Of a stretch of DNA of 64,000 bases, positions 42,390 through 51,200 are shown in pieces. Below the pieces are notes generated by a model. The model had not been told where the DNA came from. It was given only the letters and a program-made list of their open reading frames with translations, and did no database searches. Numbering within the stretch: position 1 is the stretch's first letter; each line of letters opens with the position of its first letter. A program made the position numbers and the translations under genes. The stretch lies in contig JAPPHZ010000042.1 of NCBI GenBank assembly GCA_028820935.1, positions 1 through 64,000 on the forward strand, written 5' to 3'. The stretch is from a bacterium. Its GTDB lineage: Bacteria; Actinomycetota; Acidimicrobiia; Spongiisociales; Spongiisociaceae.

Positions 42390-42748
42390 GAAGCCCCCTT
42401 TCAGCGAATCCGCTTCCCCGCAATCAAACCAAAACTGCGACCGCGGTGCTCAAGACCCATACCAACTCTGCCGGTCGGTCAGTATAGCAACGGGGCCGGC
42501 GCGGGAGCTTTGGGCCGATTCGATCGCGGCGCCCTGAACGGAAGGCCTGGTGAAGTCATACGATCTTGGTACCTGGATAAGACGCCCGTGATCATCGGAG
42601 GCGTCCAAGGCTTGACCACGGCAGGACATTGTGCAAATGGATCCATGACACCCGTAGTAGGAGACGAGGCCATAACCGTCCGCACACGTTGAGCGAGAAG
42701 TCGCGTCATCGGACTCCAACCCACCGGAGGCAGCGGAGCCCTGAGGAA
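42390..42748. other. 359-bp non-coding stretch, possible remnant DNA
   Basis: This gap shares the lower G+C content of the adjacent membrane-protein gene in part. It holds the short TAGHC-containing frame annotated separately and no other recognisable feature. It may mark an insertion or deletion scar between the two large operons. Confidence 0.45.
42510..42692 (+). pseudogene. Possible S1-type serine protease remnant (TAGHC box)
   Basis: A 60-residue frame contains IIGGVQGLTTAGHCANG, which looks like the catalytic-His box (TAGHC) of chymotrypsin/streptogrisin-like proteases. No catalytic Asp or GDSGG box follows before the stop, and there is no signal peptide. If real it is a fragment; a chance match is possible. 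Confidence 0.3.
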
Positions 42749-43564
42749 TTAAGGCCTGAGCACCTTCGACAGCACGGCCCGCGCCTCGCTGAGCGTTACA
42801 GGTCGGTAGGGATCCTTGGCGATGAACTCCCGCAGTTGTGAAATGGTGAAGCCGTCGCCGCCGTAAGCCCGGTCGGCGTCGGTGAGCTCCTGGGGCTCCA
42901 GGACCGCTCCCGGGGTGTGGGTTGCCACGAACTCCATGGACTTGGTGCCCGGCGGGGCGTAACCGATCCACATCGATCCGATGTCGGGTCTCGGCAGGTA
43001 GTAGGGCTCGACCTCGCCGTAGCCGGCATCCCGAATGGCGTCCGTGCAGCGTTCGGCCAGGTCATAGGGATGGATCTCGGTCAGCAGGAAGTCATGGAAG
43101 TGCTCGATGTCCGGATCGCGCATCTTCCCGAGCATCTCGTCCCAGTGTTCGGAGGCGAAGTAGCGGTCGATGGCGTCGTGGTCGGAGTCGTTGATCCGCC
43201 TCGGGATCACGTCGTCGAGGTAGGACCGCTCGCCGGCGTCGCCGAGGAGGACGGTCCCGCCGTCGGGATCCGGGCCGATGAGGGAGTCCTCCCCGTATGT
43301 CCACATCAGGAAGAAGGAGGGCCGGTCGGCGGTGTAGTACTTGACGAGTCCCCGGTTACCCACCACGGCGTGGCCCACGTTGACCACATCCTTGCCCATG
43401 GCGGCCAGATACCGGTCGAACAGGAACTCCAAGGTGACCGGGTGGACACTCGTGGAGAGCATCACCTCGTGGAGGGTCAGGTCGGACCGGCGCATCAGGT
43501 CGATGTTCTCCGCCCAGTAGTCGGAGCGGAAGAACGTGACCAGCTCTTCGACCGTGGACGTCAT
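42749..43564 (-). CDS. Conserved hypothetical protein, 271 aa (paralogue of 9447-10262)
   Basis: This protein has exactly the same length as the one beside the microcompartment and the same landmarks: FFRSDYWA at the start, HPVTLEFLF, VGHAVVG, GERSYLDD, DIEHFHDFL, HPYDLAE and LSEAR at the end. I do not recognise the family. It is the last gene of the hydantoinase/transport operon, 16 bp after the threonine-synthase-like gene. Its presence in two catabolic operons, each with a phosphotriesterase homologue, argues for an enzymatic or carrier role in related pathways. Confidence 0.82.
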   Translation of the reverse strand: MTSTVEELVTFFRSDYWAENIDLMRRSDLTLHEVMLSTSVHPVTLEFLFDRYLAAMGKDVVNVGHAVVGNRGLVKYYTADRPSFFLMWTYGEDSLIGPDPDGGTVLLGDAGERSYLDDVIPRRINDSDHDAIDRYFASEHWDEMLGKMRDPDIEHFHDFLLTEIHPYDLAERCTDAIRDAGYGEVEPYYLPRPDIGSMWIGYAPPGTKSMEFVATHTPGAVLEPQELTDADRAYGGDGFTISQLREFIAKDPYRPVTLSEARAVLSKVLRP

Positions 43565-43580
43565 CTCAACAACTCCTCGC

Positions 43581-44798
43581 TCAATCCCCCGACATCAACC
43601 GGTCCAGGACAGCCTGTCCCGGGTTGACGAGTTCCTCGCCGGGAACCCGGCCTGACAATACTTCGGGCCACTTCGGCCCGGCGCCCGTTATGCAGCAAAC
43701 CACGAAGTCGCCGGGTTCGATCACTCCCTGGCGCGCCAACTCCCATGCACCGGCGAGGGCGGCTGCCGAGGCAGGCTCGGGACTCACCCCTACCTGCGCC
43801 GCCCGATGGAGGGCTTCGAAGATCGCATCGTCGGTGACTTCGACCGCGGTCCCGCCCGAGTCGCGGATCGCCTGGAGCGCTATCCGCCCTCCCGTGTCGT
43901 CGGCGATCGAAAGCGCCACCGTGTCGGGGCCGGGATGTACCGGAACGTTGTCCAATCCCTTCTCTATAGCCTCGACGATCGGGTTGGCACCCGCCGCCTG
44001 CACCCCATGCACCCGGGGGAGCGACTCGGTAAGACCGAGGCGGTACAGCTCCTGGAAGCCCTTCCAGGGGCCGTACAACCCATCGCCGGCGGCCACGGGG
44101 AACAGGTAGTGATCCGGCGCCCGTCCCAAAGACAGCACCGCGTCATAGGCCATGGTCTTGTATCCCTCCACTCCGTACGGTGTCGATACGGGCATGGGGG
44201 TCATGTAGGTCGAGGGGTACCAGCCGTGTTCCTCTACGAAGGCTTGGAGCGGGGGCTTGCGGTTCATCTCCACGACCACGGTCGCCCCGAACAGGCGCAT
44301 CCAGTCCCTTTGCGTCCTGGGCGCCCGAGGATCGGCCAGCACCACGCAGCGCATCCCGGCCCGGGCCGCGTAGGCGGCGGCGCTCATGCCGTGGTTGCCG
44401 GTGGTGGAGCACACCACTCCGTCGAAGCCGAGTTGCCGGGCCATGGATATCGAGACCGAATGGAAGCGGTCCTTGAATGCGTAGGTGGGGTTGACGGTCT
44501 CGTTCTGGAGGTAGAGGAAGGGCAGCGGGTTCCCGCCCGAACGGGGAACCCGGATCATGGGCGTACCGCCCTCCCCGAGCGTGATCCTCTCGGCGCCAGC
44601 GGGGAGCGGGAGGAGTTCGGCGTAGCGCCACACTGACGCCGACCGCCGGGCCCACCTTTCCAGGGACACGACCGAGCGGACCGCCGCCTCGTTGTACATC
44701 ACCTCGAGGGCCTCGCCACATGCCGGGCAGCCCCGGAAGTAGGCGCCAAGGTCGTAGTCGACCGCGCACCTGATGCACCGCAGGCCTTTTGCGAACAT
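43581..44798 (-). CDS. Threonine synthase-like PLP enzyme with N-terminal zinc ribbon
   Basis: This 405-aa fold-type II PLP enzyme begins with a zinc-ribbon pair (C8-C11 and C24-C27). The PLP Lys is K109 in NPTYAFKDR and a Gly-rich phosphate loop is in TTGNHGMS. Such proteins include threonine synthase, cysteate synthase and 2,3-diaminopropionate lyase-like enzymes. ATG 44798 fits a nearby GAGG; the longer frame upstream is shadow. In this operon a beta-elimination or replacement on an amino acid released by the hydantoinase is plausible (inference). Confidence 0.88.
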   Translation of the reverse strand: MFAKGLRCIRCAVDYDLGAYFRGCPACGEALEVMYNEAAVRSVVSLERWARRSASVWRYAELLPLPAGAERITLGEGGTPMIRVPRSGGNPLPFLYLQNETVNPTYAFKDRFHSVSISMARQLGFDGVVCSTTGNHGMSAAAYAARAGMRCVVLADPRAPRTQRDWMRLFGATVVVEMNRKPPLQAFVEEHGWYPSTYMTPMPVSTPYGVEGYKTMAYDAVLSLGRAPDHYLFPVAAGDGLYGPWKGFQELYRLGLTESLPRVHGVQAAGANPIVEAIEKGLDNVPVHPGPDTVALSIADDTGGRIALQAIRDSGGTAVEVTDDAIFEALHRAAQVGVSPEPASAAALAGAWELARQGVIEPGDFVVCCITGAGPKWPEVLSGRVPGEELVNPGQAVLDRLMSGD

Positions 44799-44856
44799 CC
44801 TCAGCCTCTGTGAACGGTCACGGAGCGGATCGTGGGGCCTAGCGGCGGGGGAATTC

Positions 44857-45801
44857 TCAGCCCGCGGCCGCAGCCCACGGCTCGACGTTGATCTCCTCCA
44901 GGGTGAGCACCGCGTCGGAGGAGAAGGCGTCGATCGGGGTCTCCTGGGTGGCGTACCCGTCCAGCCACGGCGTCCGGTAGCCGTCATCCGACCAGAGGAC
45001 CGGGAAGAAGTTGTCGTCGAAGTCCTGCTGTCCGGGCGCGAAGTAGCGGCTGTAGGCGCGGTGGCGGATCCGGGGATGGTGCCGGGATGCAGCCGGAATC
45101 ATGTGGATGCTGTAGGACCGCCGGATGTTCCCGGGCCGGGTGTTGGGCCCGCTCCCGTGCCATATCCAGCCCGTGTGGAAGCCGGCAGATCCGGCCCCGA
45201 AGACCAACGGTACCAACTCGACCTCCTCGCCCTCGGGGGCGAATTGCCGCACGTAGTCGGTCCAGCCATCCATGGTGTCGCGGGTGATCTGGGTGGTGCC
45301 CGGCGCCGGCTGCGGTCCCCACTTGTGGCTTCCCCGCACGTAGACGAGAGTCCCCCCGTCGGCGTAGGTGTCGTCGAGTGCGATCCAGCAGGTCCAGTTC
45401 CACACCGGATCGACCCAGCACATGAATGCCGCGTCCTGGTGGATGTCGAAGGGCTTGCCGCCCTCCGGCTTGTACATGGCGACATCGGCCCAGAGCCGGG
45501 CGCTCGAAGCCCCCTCCAGCTGGCATGCCAGCTTGCCGAAGGAACCACTGAACGTGTGCTTGGCCACCACCGGATCGGCCCGCCACAGCCCGGCCAGCAC
45601 CCGGTGGGCATCGACGGGGTCACGGCCCTTCTGCCAGTAGTACTCGTCCGGCCAGTTGACCAGGTCGTGCTGCCCGTCGAAGATGCGGTCGTATCTCTCC
45701 CGCAACTCCATCACCGCGTCCATGTCGATCAGGTCCTCCACGATCAGGAACCCGTCTTCGCGATATTGCTGGATCTGCGCCTCGGTGAACTGCTCGATCA
45801 C
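44857..45801 (-). CDS. Phytanoyl-CoA dioxygenase (PhyH) family protein
   Basis: This 314-aa Fe(II)/2-oxoglutarate oxygenase has the HxD iron motif in DIHQDAAF, the distal His in GWIWHGSGPN and a 2-oxoglutarate-binding Arg shortly after (NIRRSYS). GTG 45801 is chosen because GGGAGG lies 6 nt upstream; TTG 45807 overlaps that region. Family members hydroxylate diverse small molecules. It is upstream of the threonine-synthase-like gene in the same operon. Confidence 0.9.
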   Translation of the reverse strand: MIEQFTEAQIQQYREDGFLIVEDLIDMDAVMELRERYDRIFDGQHDLVNWPDEYYWQKGRDPVDAHRVLAGLWRADPVVAKHTFSGSFGKLACQLEGASSARLWADVAMYKPEGGKPFDIHQDAAFMCWVDPVWNWTCWIALDDTYADGGTLVYVRGSHKWGPQPAPGTTQITRDTMDGWTDYVRQFAPEGEEVELVPLVFGAGSAGFHTGWIWHGSGPNTRPGNIRRSYSIHMIPAASRHHPRIRHRAYSRYFAPGQQDFDDNFFPVLWSDDGYRTPWLDGYATQETPIDAFSSDAVLTLEEINVEPWAAAAG

Positions 45802-45934
45802 TGCCAACCTCCCGGAAACCTCGGCCGCTCGCGACTATACCCAGCCAGGCTACGCGAGGTACCTTCAGGATGCCTGGTCTACTGCGGAGAGCAACTGTAC
45901 GGGCTCTCTCCGGCTCGGCCGCGGGCCGCCAGGT

Positions 45935-46312
45935 TCAGCCGGCCAACTGGAAGATGACCAAGGGGTTGTTCTCGGGGTCGGTCAACTCCACATACCGACC
46001 CCACTGCCTGTTCACGACTTCACCCACTCCGACGCCGCGGGCGATGAGGCCGGCTCGGGTGGCTTCGAGGTCGTCCACCTGGAAGCCGGTCCCGACGGAT
46101 CCGCCGACCGTCATGGGCAACTCGGTGGGATGGACCGACCGGTCGAAGATCTCGACTCCGGGCCCGCCGGCGTCGAGATAGACGAAGTCCACCCCCTCGT
46201 CGTACTCGGGGCCGGGGTTGATCTCGACCACCCTCAACCCGAGAACGTCCCGGTAGAAGGCCAGCATCGCCTCGAAATCATCCGCGTACAGCAGCACCGC
46301 TCCCAGGTTCAC
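45935..46312 (-). CDS. VOC (glyoxalase/bleomycin resistance) family protein
   Basis: This 125-aa single-unit VOC protein has an LGAVLLYADDFEAMLAFYRD start and ends GRYVELTDPENNPLVIFQ, the usual last strand with a metal-ligand Glu. GTG 46312 follows GGGAGGG; the longer frame upstream is shadow of the phosphotriesterase gene. VOC proteins are lyases, isomerases or dioxygenases. It starts 32 bp after the phosphotriesterase homologue. Confidence 0.88.
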   Translation of the reverse strand: MNLGAVLLYADDFEAMLAFYRDVLGLRVVEINPGPEYDEGVDFVYLDAGGPGVEIFDRSVHPTELPMTVGGSVGTGFQVDDLEATRAGLIARGVGVGEVVNRQWGRYVELTDPENNPLVIFQLAG

Positions 46313-46344
46313 GTCGCCCTCCCTTCCCAGCAGGCCATACCGGT

Positions 46345-47397
46345 TCAGACCGCGAAGATACGCCGGGGGTTCTTCACCAGCATGTCGTCGATCTGGTCCT
46401 CCGTCACCCCCAACTCGCGTAGCTGCGGCACGATCTCGTTGAGTATGTAGGCGTACCCCTTGCCGCCGTACTCCACGAAGTGGATCTTCAGGCAGTTGTC
46501 GTGGGCCAGCATCAACTGGTTGCTGTAGCCGTCGGCGCACATCTGGGCGAGGGTCTCGACCCGCTCCCGGTCGGAGACCCAGTGGTCGCCGCCGAACAGC
46601 AGGTGAGAGTCGTTCCACGGCGTTCCCCGGAACAGGTCGTAGTCGATCATGACGCCCCGATCCATCACCGACTCATGGTACTTGTAATCGGGGCAACTGC
46701 CGTCCATGTGGCTCATGTACACCTTGTCGAGGTTGGCGCCCTCCTCCTCGAGAATGTCGATGTAGCGGTGGGCCTCCTTCATGAAGACCATCGGGTGAAC
46801 GGTGAGCGGAACTCCGGTCGCGGCCTGGGCTCTTCCCCCGGCGCGGAGGACCTTCTCCTCCTGGGGGTGGAGGGGCTCGCACATGCCCAACTCGCCGATG
46901 ACCCCTGCCTTGACATCCGTTCCCTGGATACCCACCTCGATGTCCGTGATCAGCATCTCGGCCAACTCGCCGACCGATGCGGTGGCGTGCCCCGGCGGGT
47001 GGGACGGGGCGATGTACCACCCGGTCGACGCCACCACGTGGAGTCCGGTGGCGCGGCTCGCCTCTGCCAGAGCATCCGGCCACCAACCCGGTATCTTGCC
47101 GCTCACGTCGATGATGCTCTGCCCGCCGGCGTCGGCATACATCTGTAGCTCTCGGATCGCCACATCGAGTTCCGTCATGTTCAGGTTGTCGCGGGAGATG
47201 TAGGGTCGCTCGGCCAGGGTCTCGTAGGCTTCCCGGGTCACCGGGGCCTCGCCCAGAGCCTGCACCTCCGGCGGGTCGTCCGGACCGGGAGGCTCCCAGA
47301 ACAGGTCGCCGCTGTCGATGACGATGTGCTCGTGGCTGAGGGTGACTCCCAGATCCTCCGGCTCTATCTCTCCCAGAACGGTACGGACCTTCGCCAT
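46345..47397 (-). CDS. Phosphotriesterase-family metal-dependent hydrolase (copy 4)
   Basis: This 350-aa member has HEH, GVIGELG (bridging Glu), TVHPM, MSHMD and LAHDN in order. ATG 47397 follows GAGAGGAGG. It lies between the ATPase and VOC genes of the hydantoinase operon. It differs clearly from copies 1 and 3, so it is not a recent duplicate. Confidence 0.92.
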   Translation of the reverse strand: MAKVRTVLGEIEPEDLGVTLSHEHIVIDSGDLFWEPPGPDDPPEVQALGEAPVTREAYETLAERPYISRDNLNMTELDVAIRELQMYADAGGQSIIDVSGKIPGWWPDALAEASRATGLHVVASTGWYIAPSHPPGHATASVGELAEMLITDIEVGIQGTDVKAGVIGELGMCEPLHPQEEKVLRAGGRAQAATGVPLTVHPMVFMKEAHRYIDILEEEGANLDKVYMSHMDGSCPDYKYHESVMDRGVMIDYDLFRGTPWNDSHLLFGGDHWVSDRERVETLAQMCADGYSNQLMLAHDNCLKIHFVEYGGKGYAYILNEIVPQLRELGVTEDQIDDMLVKNPRRIFAV

Positions 47398-47426
47398 CTT
47401 GGCCTCCTCTCGCGCCTACGGCCGGA

Positions 47427-48209
47427 TCAGAACTGTGCCCCCGCCCGATGGAGCGCGTCGATCAACTCGGCGCGGTGATCCTGGAATTCGGTGCTGGTCC
47501 GGAGTGACTCCTCCCGCGGGTGGGGGAACGGGACATCCGTCTGGTGGAACAACCGGCCCGGCCCGGTGGACATCACGAAGACCCGCTCGCTCAGGTACAG
47601 AGCCTCCTCGACATCGTGGGTAACGAACAGCACGGTTGGCTGCGAGTCCTCCCAGATCTTCAGGAACTCGGCTTGGAGCCGGGTCTTGGTCATGGCGTCC
47701 AGGGAGGCGAAGGGCTCGTCCATCAGCAGGACATCCGGCTCGGCGGCCAGGGCGCGTGCCACGTCCACACGCTTGCGCATACCTCCCGACAGCTGGTACG
47801 GGTAGGCGTCCTCCCGGCCCGACAGACCGACCAGGTCGATGAAGCCCTGAGCCTTCTCGCGTCGCTCTGTCTTCTCGACCCCCTTGACCCGCAGGCCGTA
47901 CTCGACGTTCTGGACCACCGTGTACCAGGGGAACACCGCGTCGTCCTGGAAGACCATGCTGCGGTCCGGGCCCGGAGCCGTCACCTCGATCCCGTCCCGG
48001 GTGATGGTGCCGGTGGTCGGGGCCAGCAGCCCGGCCACCAGGTTGAGCAGGGTCGACTTGCCGCACCCGCTCGGACCGAGCAACGACACGAAGTCGCCCT
48101 CGGAGAGTTGGAAGGAGATGTTGTCGAGAACGTGCAAGTCGTCGAAGTGGATGGAGAGGTCCGAGACCTCCAGTTTGACCGCGCCGTCGCTGCCCATGTC
48201 CATCGTCAT
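47427..48209 (-). CDS. ABC transporter ATP-binding protein, NitT/TauT (SsuB-like) type
   Basis: This 260-aa ATPase has Walker A (GPSGCGKS), signature LSGGMRKR, Walker B (VLLMDEP) and the switch THD. The MVFQDDAVFPW Q-loop is typical of taurine/nitrate/sulfonate importers. It is encoded after the two permeases and the fused hydantoinase. It is the only ATPase of this type in the window and could serve both permease pairs (13720-15495 and 52153-53932). Confidence 0.94.
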   Translation of the reverse strand: MTMDMGSDGAVKLEVSDLSIHFDDLHVLDNISFQLSEGDFVSLLGPSGCGKSTLLNLVAGLLAPTTGTITRDGIEVTAPGPDRSMVFQDDAVFPWYTVVQNVEYGLRVKGVEKTERREKAQGFIDLVGLSGREDAYPYQLSGGMRKRVDVARALAAEPDVLLMDEPFASLDAMTKTRLQAEFLKIWEDSQPTVLFVTHDVEEALYLSERVFVMSTGPGRLFHQTDVPFPHPREESLRTSTEFQDHRAELIDALHRAGAQF

Positions 48210-48270
48210 TCTTCTCCTCTGGCAGGAAACCTACCGCCCTGAGGCCGGTTGGCGCAACAGCCTTCCATGG

Positions 48271-51200
48271 TCAATGCTCTCTTTCGGCCTTCATCCTCCG
48301 GCGGATGGAAGCCGTGGCCTCGGCGTCCACCACCATATCTTCGTCCAGAATCACCCCGTAGTCCCCTCGGGCCGCCTCGAATCCGACCTTGCCGTTCCTC
48401 ACGTCCTCGGCGACCCGGGCCGGGTCGCGTTCCAGCGGATCACCCCAGCCGCCGCCCCCCGCCTGAACGTGGTGGTACAACTCGCCGGCAGCCAAGCCAT
48501 CGCTGAACATGGGCGGGAACTCCTCCTCTTCGCCGGACAGCCTCGAGACGGTGTTGGCGGACAACCCGCCCGGAGCACCGCCCATCAGGCCGAAGGGCGG
48601 GTGCCGCTGGCGGTCGGAGCGGATCAGCAGGGAGGTGGGCACCAGCGGCCGCCATGACTTCTCCAGGCCCAGACCACCGCGGTGGCGCCCCGCCCCACCG
48701 CTGTCGGGCACCAGGCCGTAGCGTTCGATGATGATGGGGAACTCCGCTTCCGCCACCTCTATGGGTACGTTGGCGGCAGTGGCTATGGGGTTGCTGAGCC
48801 CGTCGTTCCCGTCGCTCTCGGGAGTGGCTCCCCAGGTCCCGACCAGCAGCTCGAAATAGACGAAGGGCTCGCCGTCGTCGTGATGACCTCCGAGAATCAC
48901 CACTGTGTTGCCGCCCTCGCCGGCCGCGGGCACGCGGTCCGGGACCAGCTGGGCAAGGGCGCCGTTGATGGCGTCGAAGGCGCGGAACCCGGTGACGCCC
49001 CTCATCGAGTTGGCGCCCGGATAGACGGCGTGGGTCACAGTCCCCGGTTTGGTAACGATACGGACCGGACGGAAGGCCCCGGCGGTGTTGGGGAACTCCG
49101 AGGCGGCGGCCGACATGACGCAGTGGTATGCGGTGGCCACGATGAACGAGCGGGTGGCATTGAGAGACCCCGCCACCATGGGATCCGAGTCCGAGAGGTC
49201 GACCATCACCTCATCCTCTTGGATCGTCACCTTCACCCTGATGGCCACGTCGCGGCTCTCGATGCCGTCCGAATCCATGTAGTCGGTGAAAGTGGCGGTC
49301 CCGTCCGGCCAGGTGGAGATCTCCTTGCGCATCAGGACCTCGGTGTAGTCGATCAGCCCATCCATCAGCTCGGTCAGCCGCCCGATCCTGTAGCGCTCGG
49401 CCATCGCTTGCAACGCCCTCTCTCCGACAGAACAGGCCGCCACCTGGGCGCCGAGATCGCCGAAGAGCATGTGGGGGACCCGCACGTTGGCCCTGATGAG
49501 AGCGTGGACCTCCTCCACCGGATCACCCTCCTTGTAGAGGTGCATCCAAGGTATGCGGAGGCCGTCCTGGAACACCTCGGTGTTGTCCGTGGCCGAGCTA
49601 CCGAGCAGCCTCCCACCGATGTCGCCATGGTGGGCGGTCGCCACGCCGTAGCCGATCAGGGTCTCCCCGTAGAACACGGGCTTGATGACGAAGACGTCCG
49701 GTAGGTGCATGCCGCCGTCGAAGGGATCGTTCATTATGAAGACGTCGCCGGGCCGCATCCTGTGGCGGAAGCGAGCCAGGAGGGCGTCGACGGCAGTAGG
49801 CACGGCGCCGAGGTGGAAGGGAATGGTCACGGCCTGGGCCACGGTCTGGGCATCTGGACCGAGCAGGGCGGCGGAGAAGTCCATCGCGTCCCGTACCACG
49901 GTCGAGTGGGCGGTCCGGAAGATGGTGGTGGCCATCTCGTCCGCGGCCGAAGCCAGGGCGTTGGCCACTATCTGGCGGGTTACGACATCGGCATGCTCCA
50001 CCTCGGTCTTGCCGCCCTCCTGGCGGCTCAGGAAGAGGGCCCCCGAAGCATGGCGGCGGGCGACCCAGCCCGGCGGAACCACGATCGTGGTGTCGTACTC
50101 GTCGATGAGCAGCGGACCGGTCATCCCGTCCGGCCCTACACCGTTCCTTCGTGCGAGCACCGGAGTGTCCAGGTAGCCGTCGGCGAGGCTGAAAAGGGCG
50201 GGACGCCGGCCGTCGGGTGGCCTGGTTTCTTCAGCGCGGTCGGGAAGCGCTGCTTCTTGCGACACCTGCCTGGTTCGAGGCAGGGATCCCAGGGCCGCGA
50301 GTCGGACCGCCCGCACCTCGATCGGGTCGTCCGGATCCTTGCGCACGCCGTACAACTGCTCGTGGCGGTCCTCGAAGTCCGTGACCAGCTTCGCCAGCCC
50401 TGCAGCGGTCAGCTCGGTCTCCGGAATGGTCACCTCGATGTCGAAGCTCTGGCCCTTGTAGCGCACATCGGCGGATCGGACCCACTCGCTGACCCCGCCG
50501 GAGATGCTCGACTCCAGCCGGGATTCCAGCTCGGCCAACAATCGGGACATGGTGGGGATCACCGAAGTGTCCCTGGCGTCCAGTTCGCAGAACCGGACAT
50601 CGTGGTACTCCGGCCGGGCATAGAGGAGACCTGCCGCAGAGAAGACCCCGGCATTGGGGGGCACGACCACCGTGTCGATCCCCAACTCGGTTGCCAGGCT
50701 GGCCGCGTGGATAGGACCTGCCCCGCCGAACGCGATCAGGGCGAACTCCCGCGGATCGCGCCCGCGCTCGGACGAAACCGCCCGCAGGGCGCGCATCATC
50801 CGGGCGTTGGCCAGATCGTGGACACCCCGGGCGGCCTCCGCCACCGGAATCTCCAGCGGGGTGGCGACCGACTCCAGCGCGGCCCTCGCCAGACCCGGTT
50901 TGATCGAAACGGCGTCCCCGGCGAGGGGCCCGGACCGGACGTAGCCCAGCACCACGTTGGCGTCGGTCACGGTGAGATCGTCCCCGCCGAGGCCGTAGCA
51001 GGCGGGACCGGGAACCGCCCCGGCGCTGCGAGGACCCACCTGGAGGCCGCCGGCGGAGTCCACCCAGGCGATACTCCCACCACCGGCCCCCACCTCCGCA
51101 ATGTCGATGCTCGGCACCCTCAGCAACTCTCCGGAACCACGCAGCAGCCGGGTCCCCACCGATAGGTCGGCACCCACCTCGTACTCCCTGCTGAGGGTGA

